A stretch of DNA of 64,000 nucleotides from Arabidopsis thaliana (GCF_000001735.4 NC_003070.9:9734001-9798000); one strand, 5' to 3'; shown: positions 48,487-62,176, counted from the first letter of the stretch. The notes: generated by a model from the sequence alone, not told the origin. Translations and numbers: made by a program.

Positions 48487-49081
48487 ATCCTCTCTCCCTC
48501 ATATCATCATCATCACCTTGAAATGCGTTAACTATTTGGACATGTTATTGCACTTCTATGAACATATATTCCCCTGGTGTCTGGTATTTTAGTTTTTGAA
48601 CAAGAAATGATCTGTTTTTTACTAGGTAAACTGTTTAAGGTTGATGATACAACATGAATTATCTGAGTCACAGCCAAAAAAGTACCATTGGTTAAGTATG
48701 ATTATGACTTAAAACAAAACTATAATGTTTTAAAAATATCGAGGCCACTAACCGATAACATAATTATGTGTACAGTCAGAAGAATGAGCCGCGCGTGTAG
48801 ATGGTTGGACGAAACGTGCGACAAGATGCGAGCCTGAGTGCTCAATATGTACCTGACAGCTACACCTCCTCCAGCTTTCTCTTTACCCAACAATTCTCCA
48901 CCAACACGGGCGCGTGACCTCATGAAAATCCCCAAACTACCCTCAAACTCTGTTTTTTTTTCCTTGATTAAAGAGTCTTCCTTCGTGTTTTTCTTGTTTT
49001 CATTCCTTCCAAATATCTATCTCTTTTGTTTCTTCTTCTTCTTCTCCTCTGCTTTTGGAATCATTATAGTGATAAGAGGAG
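48487..49081. other. Intergenic region between RDM16 and the WW-like gene
   Basis: About 600 bases: the RDM16 3' UTR, then promoter and leader of the next gene. A long pyrimidine-rich tract (48950-49065, TTTCTTCTT-type runs) directly precedes the ATG and is probably the leader. Confidence 0.5.
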
Positions 49082-49864
49082 ATGGCGGATATAACAGAAT
49101 ATCTAGAGAGATCGATGCAGAATTGTTCACTTATTGATCGGAGAAGTAGTATGGGAGATGGATTTGGTATGAGCGATGAACATATCCCGATCTCAGATAG
49201 ATTCTTGGAGCTCAGTTCTCACTTCTCTGTTCCTTCTCATTTGGAACAGTGTCTTGATCTTAAGGTAAAAGAAAACTCACACAAAAAGAAACAGATTCCT
49301 TCCATGTTTCCTTATAATTGATCTTTCAATTTTATTTTGTTTTGTCTCAAAATGCTCAAAGGGTTTTGGTTTCAAGCTTGATTTGTAATTGTATGGCTAA
49401 ACTAAACGCCTTAACTGATAATTCTAGTATTTTCTTTCGTTTTGGGGAATAAATATGTTTGAAATTGCTATGTAGCATCAAATTTTGAGATGCTGAGGTG
49501 GGGTTTTTGTTTATAGACAGGAGAGATTTACTACAGAAGCTGGAATAGTGGAATGAGAGTGAAAGAAGATCCGAGAAAATCGATGAGTCGTGGTAACTAT
49601 GCAGACCAATCCAGTGGTGAATCGTCTGGAACAGTTTTTTCATCAGAAGAAGTTAGCTCGTATTATGAAAGCGAAGAGTCTTCATCAGAGTCGTCTCCTT
49701 CATCAAGAAAGTATCACAAAGAGGAACAAGACGAAGATGTTCTTGTGGTAGCTGGTTGCAAAGCTTGTTTAATGTATTTCATGGTACCTAAACTCTTTAA
49801 GGATTGCCCCAAATGTGCAACTCAGCTTCTCCACTTTGATCAACTTCACTCTACTTCTCCTTGA
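49082..49864 (+). CDS. Small WW-domain-like protein with a C-terminal CxxC pair (CURLY FLAG LEAF 1-like)
   Basis: Two exons, 49082-49264 and 49517-49864, encode 176 residues. The middle resembles one WW domain spanning the splice junction (LEQCLDLKTGEIYYRSWNSG). The first signature Trp is replaced; Tyr-Tyr and the second Trp remain. A Ser/Glu-rich acidic linker follows (SSYYESEESSSESSPSS). Then comes a zinc-ribbon-like pair of CxxC motifs (GCKACLMYF and DCPKCATQL) near the C-terminus. This order (WW-like, acidic Ser stretch, CxxC pair) is that of the plant CFL1 group, implicated in cuticle formation through HD-ZIP IV partners. The assignment is from architecture memory and not certain. The start is the only ATG that keeps the conserved N-terminal YLERSMQNCSL. 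Confidence 0.8.
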
Positions 49865-52800
49865 ACCTATCTTTCGTTGTTGATTTTTTTCTCATTTCAT
49901 TTTCAGTTTTCTTCACATAGATTTGAGGGTTGTCTTCTCTCTTTTTGTCTTTTAATCTCTTAACTCGTATATGTATAAACTAGTGTTCGTGTTGTGGCAT
50001 TATATTTAAAGACAATGTCTCAAAGTTGTTGGAAAAGAAAAAAACAACAACATGGATTAGTGAAAAGCAGATCAGACTGTGTAAACTAAATAGATCGGAT
50101 AGAAAAAACAAAACAAAATGTGGTTAATGGCTTAATGCAGATCCGGTGGAACAAGTGCTAGTGATTGCATGTGTTTTATGGGATTTACGTAATCGTGAGG
50201 TTGCTTGAATAGACTGGTGTGTTTTTATGGGACTAACTGATCTGTCAGGTTAATAATATCGATTGGTAATGAAAGGAGAGAGTCTTGAGAGTTTTGTTTA
50301 GGATAGTTGTTGCATAAAAGTTGGTCAATGAAGCTTAAGACTCGCGCGCTGCGTGGAAAGAAAATTTAAAAAGCATAATGATTGCAAGCATGTGATTTAC
50401 CACAATTTCTGTTTCTTTTGTTTCCCATTTTAATTTATAAATCAAAAGTTAATCCTTGATTATTTTTTTGGTTTTGACCAAAATAAAAATGGCTTTATAC
50501 AATAAATTATAATCGAACCATAATTGAATGGCATTTCCCCCTAACATTGTCAACTTTTGCAATCATACATATAATATATTGAAATAAAAATGGCAGTAAT
50601 TCACAGCAACTACAGCTCACATTCAATGAACAACTTATACGATCAATTAATTATTAATGCAAACAATCAAAGAAGAATTATCATCAGAACTAGTGAGGCT
50701 CATTTCTGTCACATTAAATGTTTAATAATACTATATATGGAAAAGTCAAATTATAAACAAGATCTTTGGGTTGCATTAGCTATATCTCGGGATTTTGATT
50801 CATTGACCTCAATGGGAGTTATTACGAAAGGAAGCTAATTAAGGCGAGATATGTCTAGCTATCTTTGTGATTTCAAGTTGTTGTGTGAACAACTTAACCA
50901 TATTGGAAAGCTATTGTCCGAAATGATGATCTTTTTTCGTTAATTTGTGTTAAGATCTTAGTAAAGAATACATGAGTCATTTTGAAAATGTGATCAAACT
51001 TCTATGTATTAGCGTTATATATACAAAACACGTATATATACGAAGCACGTATCCCATCTTATGCTCTTGCAACTATCACTCCTCATTTGCGCTTTGAAGC
51101 TCATATTTGCTTATGAGAATGAAACACCTCATTCTGAACTTTCTTAAAACAACTACAATCTTACGTGTAATGGCTAGCTAATAAGGCAGATGAAGTACTT
51201 GATAGGGTTTAGGGGTTATAAGGTCGTGAGAACTTCTTTTACTCTTGGGCGTCGTGGATTTCCTCAACATGGCCTACAGGCTATATCAAACCAAAATAAC
51301 TTTGAGAAACAAAAAACAATCGAGGTTCTACCGACCTCTTCAAATCATTGTAATTTATAAATGTTGGAGTCACTTTCAGAAAGTGGCTAAATTCTTAAAG
51401 CTCTAGCTGTTATGTTAATCTATATGGTCTGCAATGAATAGGATGGACTCGTGATTCTAGTGCTTTTTCTCACATCACATAGAGACATGAACCTCTTCAA
51501 GAAGCAACATCTTACTCAGGTTCAAAATTTCATGGTTGGTGTTGGAGTCTTCATACATACTCACATGTTGGCTTCATATTATGTACCACTTCATGTATTA
51601 TTTATCTTGAGAATGTTATGATTTTTCCAACTGTTCATATCTTTTTTTTTTTTTTATCTCTTAAGAATGTTATGGTTTTTCGAACGATGTGATAATGTTC
51701 CTTTTGAGTTTTGTTTGTTTAATTTCAGATAAGATGGGTGTCTTTAAAAGTTGGGAGACTTAGGTGTTACGTTGCTCTACTCCTCACCCATAACTATAGT
51801 GATTATCTATGATGTCTAACATTAAGCGAGTTGTAACATCATTTCTATGGATCCTCAACCTCGAAAGAATATCAAACCTATGTAATAAACCAGATGGAAA
51901 AGAATTCCAAACTTTCGTTTCAGAGTTTGTTTTGTATGTACCTTGACCATCATTGACATTAATAGACATGATTTTAAAGCGTTCGTATGAAAAACATACC
52001 ATTATAAACAAAGAAATATCATTTTTTATTTTATTTTTATATACCATTTATTGTGAGTCTTATATATATATTTGGATTTAATATATATATACTAGGGTTC
52101 TTTCACTTTTGTATTTAAGTTAACTTAATATTTTTTTGTAATAATTGGTTCGTAAATGTTTAAAATCTGTGTTGTTCCTGACAATACTCAGGTTTATCTT
52201 GTAGTCATCTAGGCTGGACTGGACTTTGAAATACAAATCCGAGAGAAAACGGATCTGACCAAGCCGAGTTAAAAATAAATTTACATGCTCGCGAATTTCA
52301 GGTTGGACTAAAGTGCCTTTACCAAATAAAAAGACAATGCTACACCAATATGAGTATTCCGATCGCATCTAATATGCATGCTCAAAAAGGTTCCTTACTA
52401 CACAGTTATCTTTATTCTGTTTTAAAACCCTTTTTCTATATTACTACATTAAATTAGCGAGATATGACAACGAAATAGTCAATCAGTCGTTGCTACGTCA
52501 AAATTTCGCTAACTTTTTGCAACGATTTTTAGTAATAATGTTTCTTATAATATTTCACTAAGATTAATCAGCTGCTAAGTTAGTAGATCACCAGATCACT
52601 CTTATTCTACGTACGTTGGACTCATGTTTATCAGTTAATAGTTATCACCGTCACAAAAATCTTTTTTTGTTTTTGTTTTTGGTATAAGATCATAATAAAC
52701 AAAATAAATGTTATGTTTTACTAAACATTCATAAATTATCAGTAATTATCTTCTAGTTTAGGGAAAGTATATACTTCGATCTATTTCATTGGGAAGTTTG

Positions 52801-55730
52801 CTAAGCGAAAATATACATTTATGATCAGATATTAGGGATGAACTATTATGATCGTTTATTTTTGAATCAAATAAACTATGAGCTTATAATACATAGACAT
52901 TTTCGTATATTATCATAAAAGTTCTTTTTTTATATTTGAATTATCAAGAAGCTTCAAACATTCGATACATAATATGTTCCAAGTTCAAGAAGACAGGAAC
53001 ATATCGAATTAAGTTATTTCATTTTTATTTACTGTCAAAACGCGAACTTGATACGTAGAAATACTCCCCCTTAGGATTCGGCTGTTGTCTACCTTTTTTG
53101 TCGACCACTATAGACTATATTTGTGGTATAATTTCAGTTGATATTGATCCAAAAAGCACATAATAGCTCTTCGGAAGGTAAGAAAGTGACAGCGGCAGCA
53201 AAGACGACTTCACAATTATAGACAACTTAGATGCATGCATGTACGGATAGAACAAAATCTAAAAACATTCGGAGTGCAAAGTATATGTATATAATCAGGA
53301 AGAAAAAAAAATGTTATGTATATGAATGTGTAATTGAATAATTTGTTCGAAATGATAGAAAACTTGTTATATGTGATTCCAAGTTAAAGATTTGAGTTTC
53401 ACTATCGACGACAATTATTGTGGTCTCACCTTTGCTACTGCTTACTATAGATAGACGTCTTAAATAGCAAAAATATTCGGTTTTATAAATGTGATTTGGG
53501 TTTCGGTCCTGGATCTATAGCTACTAGGTCTGGTTATATATATGTATATATTCCCATGTATATACGTAAAAACAATCGGGTGGGGGTCACATGGAGTTCA
53601 GAGAAAGAGCAGAAGAGTCCCCACGTCGTCTGTGGTTTGGGTCCTCGGGCTATGGGGATACCAAACACCATCATGCATGCCCAACTCTCTTTTTCATTAT
53701 TTTTCTCTTTCTTTTTTGATTTTAATTATACCATTTTAGGGTTTTCTTTTGTATATTCATGTCATCCTACAACCATCGAATATATAACCCACATTTTTCC
53801 CTTACATATATTAAAAAGGAAAAAAAGAATCCATGCTTTACCAATTTCTACTCCTACTTTATTTCCCTTGCATCATTTCTTTATTATTAGCCTTTCATTC
53901 TCTCTTCACGCTCCCTTTTATGGTTTCCTTTTCGTTTGATTCAACTTCCCATCATGCATGTATATATATTAGTACTATATTCTATGTAAAATTCCAAGTA
54001 ATCTATCTTATTATTGACATTTTGACAGATATTGTCATCATATTCCTCTCCACTCTCTGCCCATTCCACTTGCCTCATTTCTAATCTAAAGGATATATTT
54101 TATTATCTTATCAAGTCACTCATGCACCCTTTCTCTGTTTATGCATATGTGTAATTAAGTGCAACTCAAGTACTCCTTCATATATTTTTTTAAAACAATC
54201 TTACAAAAATAAACAAGATGCACGTACCTTTGTTTTACACATTATTAACATCAAAAACCATCAATCACTAGATAAGCGTCGCAGTGAAAATGCATTTATT
54301 ATAATTGATTATCCATTTTGATAAATATTATAAAACTTATTTAAGATAATAGAAATATATACCAGAAAGTTTTTTCTTAAATCAATATTTAGTTTTTCAA
54401 GCTGAAACTAATACTACAATATAGAAATTTTCAATATAATTTACTGTAACTCCTAGGACCAAAATACTTCTACGCAGACTGTGATTTGTAGTTATAAATA
54501 TAACTTGTAGTAGTATAACATTAGCGCCTCGATATTCACAAGTTCTTTTGCTAGGGTTGATAGTTGATACACATGATTAACTTATGATGTTATTTCATAA
54601 GACTTTAATGAAAAGATAAAGTTGTAAGACTGTTGAAATGTTTTAGGAAATGAGTGATTTTTATAGAAAACAAAAAGGAGATTGCAATGATCGTAATTGA
54701 AGATTAAATTAGTTGACGATCATTACAACAAAAATGGAACGTACATATATATATGATCTTCTTACATGTATGGAACATGGTTCGGATTAAAAGTTAAATT
54801 AACATGAACTTCTGTGCGTTAAAAGTTAATCAATAACAGGTGCTTTTATTCCTTTTCAGTAAAAAAATGCATGGTCTTTATTGTATTTTGTGTAAGATTA
54901 TATCAAAAATTCTAAAAGACTCATGTGATGAATAACTCTATTGTATAGCAAATTAATTGTTTGATAAAATAATATCGAAATAATATACAAATTAACATGG
55001 ATTATGGTCTGAAAGATCAGTACAATGAAGAACTAAATTTGACTTGAGAGCACATCCTTAGAAATTTTCCCTTCTACCAAAATAAAATAAAAGAGAAAAC
55101 CAACTTGAAAGAAATAAACAGCTTAAAATTATCCCAAAAATCTCATTAGAAATCCATCCAATTAGGGCTAAAAATAAACTTTCTAAGGATATTAGTAATT
55201 AAATTCCCTTAAAAACAAAATAATAACTTTGTCTGTCAATTTTTTGTCCTCGGAACATGGCCTTAAAAAAGCGATTAGCTGGATCGATCACACACCCCAT
55301 TTCATCCTTTTTTCATATAAGGAATACCTTTCGTCCTTTTAAAGTCAATAAAACCCAAATAAACTTTTACAGAAATAATTAATATTGTTTATTCATTTTG
55401 AGTAAGAAAAAGAAAAAGTGTAGTCCTAAATTATATAAACTTTTACATTACGTATATATGATCTCTACGTACATGAAATTTTTCATAATTTCAGATATTT
55501 CTATTGAATTAAATCTGACAGACAGAGAGACCATCACACCCCTCTCTCTTTCTTACATTCCCACAAGCTTCCAAACAAAGAGAATTAATGGAAAGTAAGA
55601 TTTTCAAAGGAATAATTTCTCTTCCTCGTCCTCTCTCACTCACAACCCTACGCATTTAAAATTATTGAAAAACTATGTAGTATATTAAATAATTAAAAGG
55701 AAATAAATAAACAAAACCCTTATCTTCTTC
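49865..55730. other. Large gene-free intergenic region
   Basis: 5.9 kb, AT-rich, with no gene I can support. Small frames (for example 50590-50838, 51784-52047, 53496-53939) lack family motifs, splice structure or codon bias. A pyrimidine-rich block spans 53680-54090. CATGCATG-type RY motifs occur near 53230, 53672 and 53953. No tRNA, transposase or LTR was found. It could hold enhancers of the downstream developmental gene or a non-coding RNA, which cannot be judged from sequence alone. Confidence 0.45.
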
Positions 55731-55829
55731 ATGAGAATCATTTCTTCTCCACAAAACCATACCTTCTCTAACCCCTCTTCTCACTTTTCAATAACCCCTC
55801 CATATATGACTCATGCTGAGATCATATGA
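55731..55829 (+). other. Upstream ORF (32 codons) overlapping the RAWUL-gene start by ATGA
   Basis: An ATG at 55731 opens a frame reading MRIISSPQNHTFSNPSSHFS, then ITPPYMTHAEII, ending in TGA at 55827-55829. The first ATG of the main coding region is at 55826-55828, so uORF stop and main start overlap as ATGA. If the transcript begins upstream of 55731, translation of the main ORF would need leaky scanning or reinitiation. A second candidate main ATG (codon 4, at 55835) lies just behind. Transcript start unknown. Confidence 0.45.
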
Positions 55830-58800
55830 CCAATATGGTTCCTCTTGAATCCTCAACGCTTTTCGGTGTTTACGGCGGTTTCACGGACTCGATGATGATG
55901 AGAGAAACAACTACCAACAATCAAGATCCTAGTGGAGATACATGTTCCGTCTCCGATCCAGCACCAGGTTCTACTGATTATTATAACATCTCTTCTTCTC
56001 CAGTGAAAGACGACGGAACGGCCCCAAAGAACGACGTCGTTTGTTCTATTAACGTAGACGATAATAAAGACAAATCTTGGCTCCGCTTAGGTATAGGCCC
56101 TGAGGAGAACACGGATGGCTCGTATAAGCTCCAACGTTGTTGTAGCAAAAACGGAAGTGGAAGAGAGAATTCATTAGAGCTGAGCTTGTTCTCTTCATCC
56201 TCAACCGCGGTTAGTAGTAGTATAGATCACCTACCGACGCAACCGTTGCAGCTGCCATATCATCATGATCAGTTATTGACGATGCGTGGACCGTCGTTGG
56301 TTTACAACCACCAATTAATGAAGCCTCAAACGTTATTAAATCGCGGCTTTTCGTTTCCATCTTCAAAGCCGTGGATACCTCAATATATGGCGCCGTTTAG
56401 ACCGTCATCATTGAGTGACCGTGACGTCACTAATAATAATAGTCTTTCAAGAAGCTGTTGTGTGGATGAGGGAGGAGCTGGACCAAGCTCTGAGTTTAGG
56501 GTTCTTGATCCTCCAAGAAGACCACATTCTGGTCTTTGGTTTCTTCTTCAAGCTTCACAATTTCAGTAAGTATTTTTTTTCTTTCTAGATTCATTTTTAG
56601 TTAAATTCTATTTATTTTAGTATGTAACGCATGTGCATGTATATGTTTTATAACGTTGGATTTGTGAACGCAGGGAAAGGGAACCGTTCTTGCCTCAAGT
56701 AAATAAAAGCTACTTGAGAATCAAGTAAGTCTATTTTTTTGTCTCATGCGTTATAAAAGTTCTTTGTTTAGGGGAGTTTCTTCTGTTAATTATATTCTAA
56801 TTAACAAATTTGTTTTCAATTTGCATGGATAAGAGATGGGAGAATCACTGTTAGATTGTTAATTAAGTACCTCATGAAGAAACTTGAATTGGATAGCGAA
56901 TCTGAGGTAAATATCTAAACTCCAACTCTTTTATATACGTTTTTTATCTTCCAAGTTTAGGGGCTGCGAGATGAAAATGACATTGGAACTAAATCCCCAA
57001 CTTATTAGGTCACAAGTCTGATGTCATAGTGTCGTAACTTCGCTAACTTATATAGTTCAGTTTTAAGTCTTAGGCTATAGATATTCAAATTATATATTGT
57101 AATACAGTTGAGTGAAAACCACATTCTGAATTTTGAGAGCTACATGACATCCTTAATTAGGTGCAAATCTAATTAATAATCATGAATAACCTCGGGTTCG
57201 AATTTATGAATTCAATTATTTCTGTGTTCAATTAATTAATTAGTATAAGCAAAAATGAATATTTTAGGCTTATAATGAAGCATCAAACTAATATTTTTCC
57301 TAAGCAACTTTCTAATCAGAATTATGATCAACCAAAAATCAGTCTTTATCGCTTTTGAAAATTAAACGTTATTGATTGATCGTTTCTCGAAGTACCCACT
57401 ACCTTATCAAATAATTATGATAATAATTGTTGTTGTTATTAATTCTCTCATAGGAAACTGGAAAACGAGAGGGGAACTATAACTGGCCGTTTCATTAGTT
57501 TCATGCCATAATATTGTTATATTAATAATGATTTATAGTAGTGATTATTTATTAAGAAAAATATAAAAAATAAGTCTGAGTCAGCAGGCATGCTTGCTTT
57601 GAGAATAGTAGAAACCAGAAAAGAAAGGATATCTTAATCCAAACTTAAAAAGCTTACATGCGTATGTGTGTTTAGATGCTCTCGTTAATCAGAAATTACT
57701 ATAATCTATATTGCATGTCCCTCTCGCTAGGCTCACAAATACATGTTCATGCGATTATATGAACTCTTGTGCCCTACAAGAATCAATTGCATGTATAGGT
57801 GTGTGTGTACAGTAAAATACGTTTGCTAATTTATTAAAGTGATAATATACGCTTGCTAATTTAGTAAACGCGTGATATTTCATTCTACATGATAAATATT
57901 TTTTCAAAAAATAATGTCTAATAAACGACCATTCAATAACGTTTTTGTATTTAACATCTAAACATCATTTTGGACGTCGGATAAATGGCTAAGTCTTTTT
58001 AAAAAACTGTAGTTGCGTTAGTTGATGGTCGAGACTCGAGACTAGCGATTAATTTATACTAAGCACATTCATTATTCATAATTTGATAATGAATATTCTT
58101 GAAATTTTATACGTACCATCAATTGTTGAGTTCAATTGGTGTACAAATATAATCTTTAAAAAAACAGCATGTTTTAGCGATAGTATAAAGTGACTAGCTA
58201 ATTTAGCAAATTATTTTCCATGGTCAGAGAAACTTTTGGACCTAAAAATCTAAATATTTTGGTTATCAAGTAACCCTAAATATAACATGATTTTATTTCA
58301 CAAAAATCAATTATATGGAGAAGTTGAATTTCATACAAAGTACAATTACGAGGAAGTTGAATGTCACACAAAGTATAGATAGCCATGGAAATTTTAGTTT
58401 TTCGTTCAATGCTTAAGTTCTCATGTTTTTGTTTATTTTCGTGAGTATGTTCGTCACAAGAATATATTGATATTTGGTCCGACTAATAAATGTATTGTTA
58501 GTATAAAACATTTTATATTGATACTTTAACTACACTGATGCATGATAGACATAGAGATATATATAGGTGACATATTAAATTCTCATTCTAATAATCATTT
58601 GATGAAAAACGTGATTTGAGAGCATTGATGCATGCATGGCTAAGTTTGTCTTTTCCGTCGAGCCAAAAATATTGCCTTTCCCACTCACAAGCATATAAAA
58701 GTTTCCCTAAATGATCTTTGGATAGTTTCATACTTTTTCTAGTCAGTTAGTTGATACATTTAAAAGTCAATCAAATTAGCTTAAACATTTTAATGCATCT

Positions 58801-60655
58801 ATGGAAAATTCGAATTAAGTCATGCTAATATTGTGCATGATTCTTTTGCTTAGGAATCGATTATAGAGACATTTTCTCTTTAATCACTACATTATTTTTT
58901 ACGGCAAGTACTATATATAGGTTTTGAAAATTAAGGTGTGTGTCGATGAATAGAAAAAGTAAAGTAATGATCACTATGTTAGTGTCTCAAAATAGGACAT
59001 GCCATATCTAAATTTTCGTGTGTGTTAAGTGTTAACTAATTACCGTCAGAAATTTTGGTAAGAACCAGACATATGTCTACATAATAAAAGGTGTGTTTTT
59101 TTTATTTTTTTTATTTTTATAAACGTTTTAAAATTGTTAATACTCTATAAATTAAGGGAATTACCTATCATAATAAATATAACTATTTCTGAAATATATA
59201 TAAAATTATTAATTAGTACTATAAGAAATCTCGACCGCTCTATCAAAATACATAATTTTCCTTGAACAGCTAATCTCCAATCCATGGTTAAATTTTCTTA
59301 GTGGAATTGTTATAATGATGCATGTAAAAGGCAAACAAAATTACCGTAAACCTGTCGTCATGCTTATGCTTGCTAAGCTCAGCTATTATCTTGTTTTCTC
59401 GTTAAATATAGTAGCATATATAGATATCTAATATGGGGTTTGTGTAAAATGTCGCATCATAATCCTAAGTGGGGCAGTTTCATGAATTTTGAAATGCCTT
59501 GATCATCTCCTCACCAACCAATCACGTTCCTACAATAGAACTCAAAATAATGTATTTCTCATTTAATAAATCAAACACTAAACGCTTGACAGTTCAACAG
59601 CAAAATATACAAAACTTTGTCTGATTACATAAAAGAAACAGTTACATGTTCTTTTTGATGTATAGAACAATGATTGCAAAACCTTGCATTTGGTGTATCA
59701 TTCTGTTTTCATATGAATTCACAACATCGTGAGAATTGACGCATAAAATTCAACTATAATCTACAAAAATGACGCATATATAGGAACGAAGTAAAAGCAA
59801 GCGTATTGCCGGCGTGCATGGAAACATGATTTTGAGGTGCTATCTTATTAAAAAGAATTCCTACTCGATTACACAATATTAAAAGTAAAACAAGATCCTA
59901 TATATATATATTACAAAATTAGCCCACAAATAGTTTGAGATGATCTTATTCAGTGTCAACTTTTGAAATTTGTTTTTCCACTTCGTATTTTTTTTCCCTT
60001 TGTGCAACTTTTACTTCATATCTTTGGCGTCAAGTCGAGGAAAAGTTGAGATTTTAGGGTAAGGTGTACGTTACATAATTCTTACTACGACTAACAAGCC
60101 CAAGTTTCCTCAATGGAACGGTTAAAACACATAAACTTAAGTTAAGTTGTTTAACTACCACTAGTTATAGTATAGACCATGCAACGTTTCCAAATCCCAA
60201 CACGCAACGCTATCTCTAACCGGTCAAGTTTCCAGATCAGAGTTCACGGTTCAATCCAATTGTATTTTATAGACCCATGTCAACAATATATTAATTATTT
60301 TAAAAATCCGAAAAATAAAAGATGTAATTTCTATCGACAACAAAAATTACTTAATTTACATTTAACAATTTAAATTGTCGAAACCACACTTACTCTAACC
60401 ATTAGCGTCTCATGTCACACACACGAGCACATAATATGGATAATGATGTGATTTTGACTCCAATTTTGGTTTGCTTGATGGAAACAGGTAGAAATAAGAT
60501 GCAGAGGACAACAATTATCGCCGTTGTTGACGATGCAGCATGTAAGAGATTCCATATGGACTCCAAAATCATCATCATCTTACTCTTTCACTTTGCTTCG
60601 AGACTCATCAACTATTGATCATGTCATGATTTTGCATTATGGTAGGACTGCTTAG
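55826..60655 (+). CDS. RAWUL (ubiquitin-like) domain protein, LAX PANICLE 2-like (At1g28080-like)
   Basis: Four exons, 55826-56565, 56674-56724, 56834-56906 and 60488-60655, encode 343 residues. The first ~240 are low-complexity with a short conserved SWLRLGIG motif and many Ser/Asp. The C-terminal ~85 residues form a RAWUL domain like that at the C-terminus of DRIP/Polycomb RING proteins: SYLRIKDGRITVRLLIKYLM, KKLELDSESEVEIRCRGQQL, then MQHVRDSIW and a terminal VMILHYGRTA. No RING finger is present, despite a 'RING finger' label I recall for the locus. The domain layout matches rice LAX2-like regulators of axillary meristems, which suggests a nuclear, protein-interaction role; this is inferred. 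Exon 4 lies 3.58 kb downstream of exon 3 and is easy to miss. Its phase and family match make it convincing. Confidence 0.82.
56907..60487 (+). other. 3.58 kb last intron of the RAWUL gene
   Basis: Donor G|GTAAATA follows the SESE codons and acceptor AACAG|GTAGAA precedes VEIRCRGQ. Arabidopsis introns are mostly around 100-200 bases, so this is exceptional. The interior is AT-rich. Around 57810-57870 it has a short near-duplicate (CGTTTGCTAATTTATTAAA, then CGCTTGCTAATTTAGTAAA). Near 59140 it has GTTAATACTCTATAAATTAA, a motif I associate with small non-autonomous DNA transposons of Arabidopsis. No coding exon or complete element was recognised inside. Confidence 0.7.
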
Positions 60656-61825
60656 TTAAATCTTTATTTCAATAGTTTTTGCACTAAGTCTAACATTTTT
60701 CGATCATCATATTGTGTACTTTCGATCGAGTTTTAATTAGATCTCCCTCTCTTTTTTTGTTTGGGTTTTCGATCTATTTTTATTTAATATATCCCTCCAA
60801 TTTTCTCAATAGTTTTTAAAACTATATGGCTCATATTGTAGGGAAGTGGTGTCGTACGAGCCAAACAAGTGGTCTGACCACTGACCTATAAGCCCTAGAC
60901 ACGATCTTATTACTTTAGTTTCCTGCATTTGTTTGGTTATGTTATCATGATTACTATATTTCTATTTTCTATTACAAGTAATTTTTAGGGTCATTGTGAA
61001 AGTAGTCTAATCTTCTTTCCCTTTAATTTGATAAAATAACACCTTTTTGGCTTATCCATTAACAAAGTAAGACCGTCAAGGTATCAACATATATTGAACA
61101 TTTATATCTTTTGTAGGTTGTACATATAATATATACATTATCGAAACTTTTTAAATTTGAAAAATTATAAACTTTTCATAACCTTTTGCAAGTGTTCGTA
61201 ATGAGTTTAGGAAACACAAACTAGGAACAATATGTGTTCATGTATGTTTTAAACTTACAAAAGTTTAATTGTATTCTACTTTATTACCCTTAATTTCTGT
61301 TTGTTGTCATATTTTCTGTTCAGAAGATATGATCTAAAAGACTTGAACACAGCTCGGTGTTTGGATTTGTTTTACAACTGTTGGTTCCTGACAAACTAAA
61401 CCGATCCAATTTAATTCGAATAAATTAAATCTTATAAGAAAATACAAACTACACTAAAATATGGATAGAATGTGTAATTATTTTTCTATACACGAAACCA
61501 AATCCGAATACACTTCAAAAAAAAAATGACCGAATTTTAATTTTATTTATAAAAACATATATATTGAATTAACATGAACTAATACTTCACCAAACACACA
61601 CATACCAATTTTTTAGCAGTAACTGTAAATCTATATCAGGACTTACCTAAATCGAAATCAGGACTGGACCGTTATGGACGGGCCCAATAAAAAGTTATCC
61701 TTCTAATGGGCTTTAAAGGCCTCATATCTTATTATTTTCAACTATCTTCTTCCCCAAAGGCATCTCTCCTTCTAAGATTCCGATCTGTTTAGCTTCTTCT
61801 TCTCCGACTCTCGTAATGTCGTGAT
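60656..61825. other. Intergenic region between the RAWUL gene and the nucleotidyltransferase gene
   Basis: 1.2 kb of AT-rich DNA holding the 3' UTR of the RAWUL gene and the next promoter. A GGCCCAATAAAAAG...GGGCTTTAAAGGCC area near 61680-61720 contains plant site-II-like GGCCCA/GGGCT motifs, frequent in promoters of housekeeping genes. A three-codon ATG-TCG-TGA at 61816 precedes the first longer leader ORF. Nothing else was recognised. Confidence 0.45.
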
Positions 61826-62176
61826 ATGTTCAATAAGCTTTCTTCAATGGCGTATGGTTCTTTCGGCGTCTCATCAAAAGCTCTAGTCTATTGCCGTCCC
61901 TGCTATGGCTCCATTAGAGATCTCCCTTTCTCCCTCCGAACGTCAACAGTTTCGTCTCCCGCTCTTTTCCGCTTTGAAACTCTATGATTCAGTTCCATCT
62001 TCTATATTTCCTTCTTCACCTTCGTAACTAACAACGACCCGAAAATGGGTATTGTTCAGATTGGTCATTGCGGCTGTGTTGGAGCTATCGCAGCACCTAG
62101 AAATGTTGTGAAACCTCGCAAGGAAGAAAGTCGTGGTGATTATCATTCTTTTGAAGATTCTGATTCTATTCAATAA
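61826..62176 (+). other. Two leader ORFs before the nucleotidyltransferase, probably a transit-peptide region or uORFs
   Basis: ORF A (61826-61987) starts MFNKLSSMAYGSFGVSSKAL, continues with Ser/Arg/Leu-rich, acid-poor sequence and stops at TGA; it looks like an organelle transit peptide. ORF B (62045-62176) reads MGIVQIGHCGCVGAIAAPRN and ends EDSDSIQ before TAA. Neither is in an uninterrupted frame with the enzyme at 62236, and I could not find a splice that joins them cleanly. They are either uORFs, exons of a longer form, or a decayed presequence. Confidence 0.4.

Noticed and set aside
51490..51640. Open stretch on the plus strand reading like a membrane segment (MVGVGVFIHTHMLASYY)
   Set aside because: Short and without a start, splice sites or any family I can name; probably chance.
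53496..54084. Open frames of up to 147 codons in a pyrimidine-rich stretch
   Set aside because: Composition is driven by T/C-rich DNA, there is no family motif or splice structure, and overlapping frames are equally open. A microRNA precursor was considered, but none of the mature plant miRNAs I know appears here.
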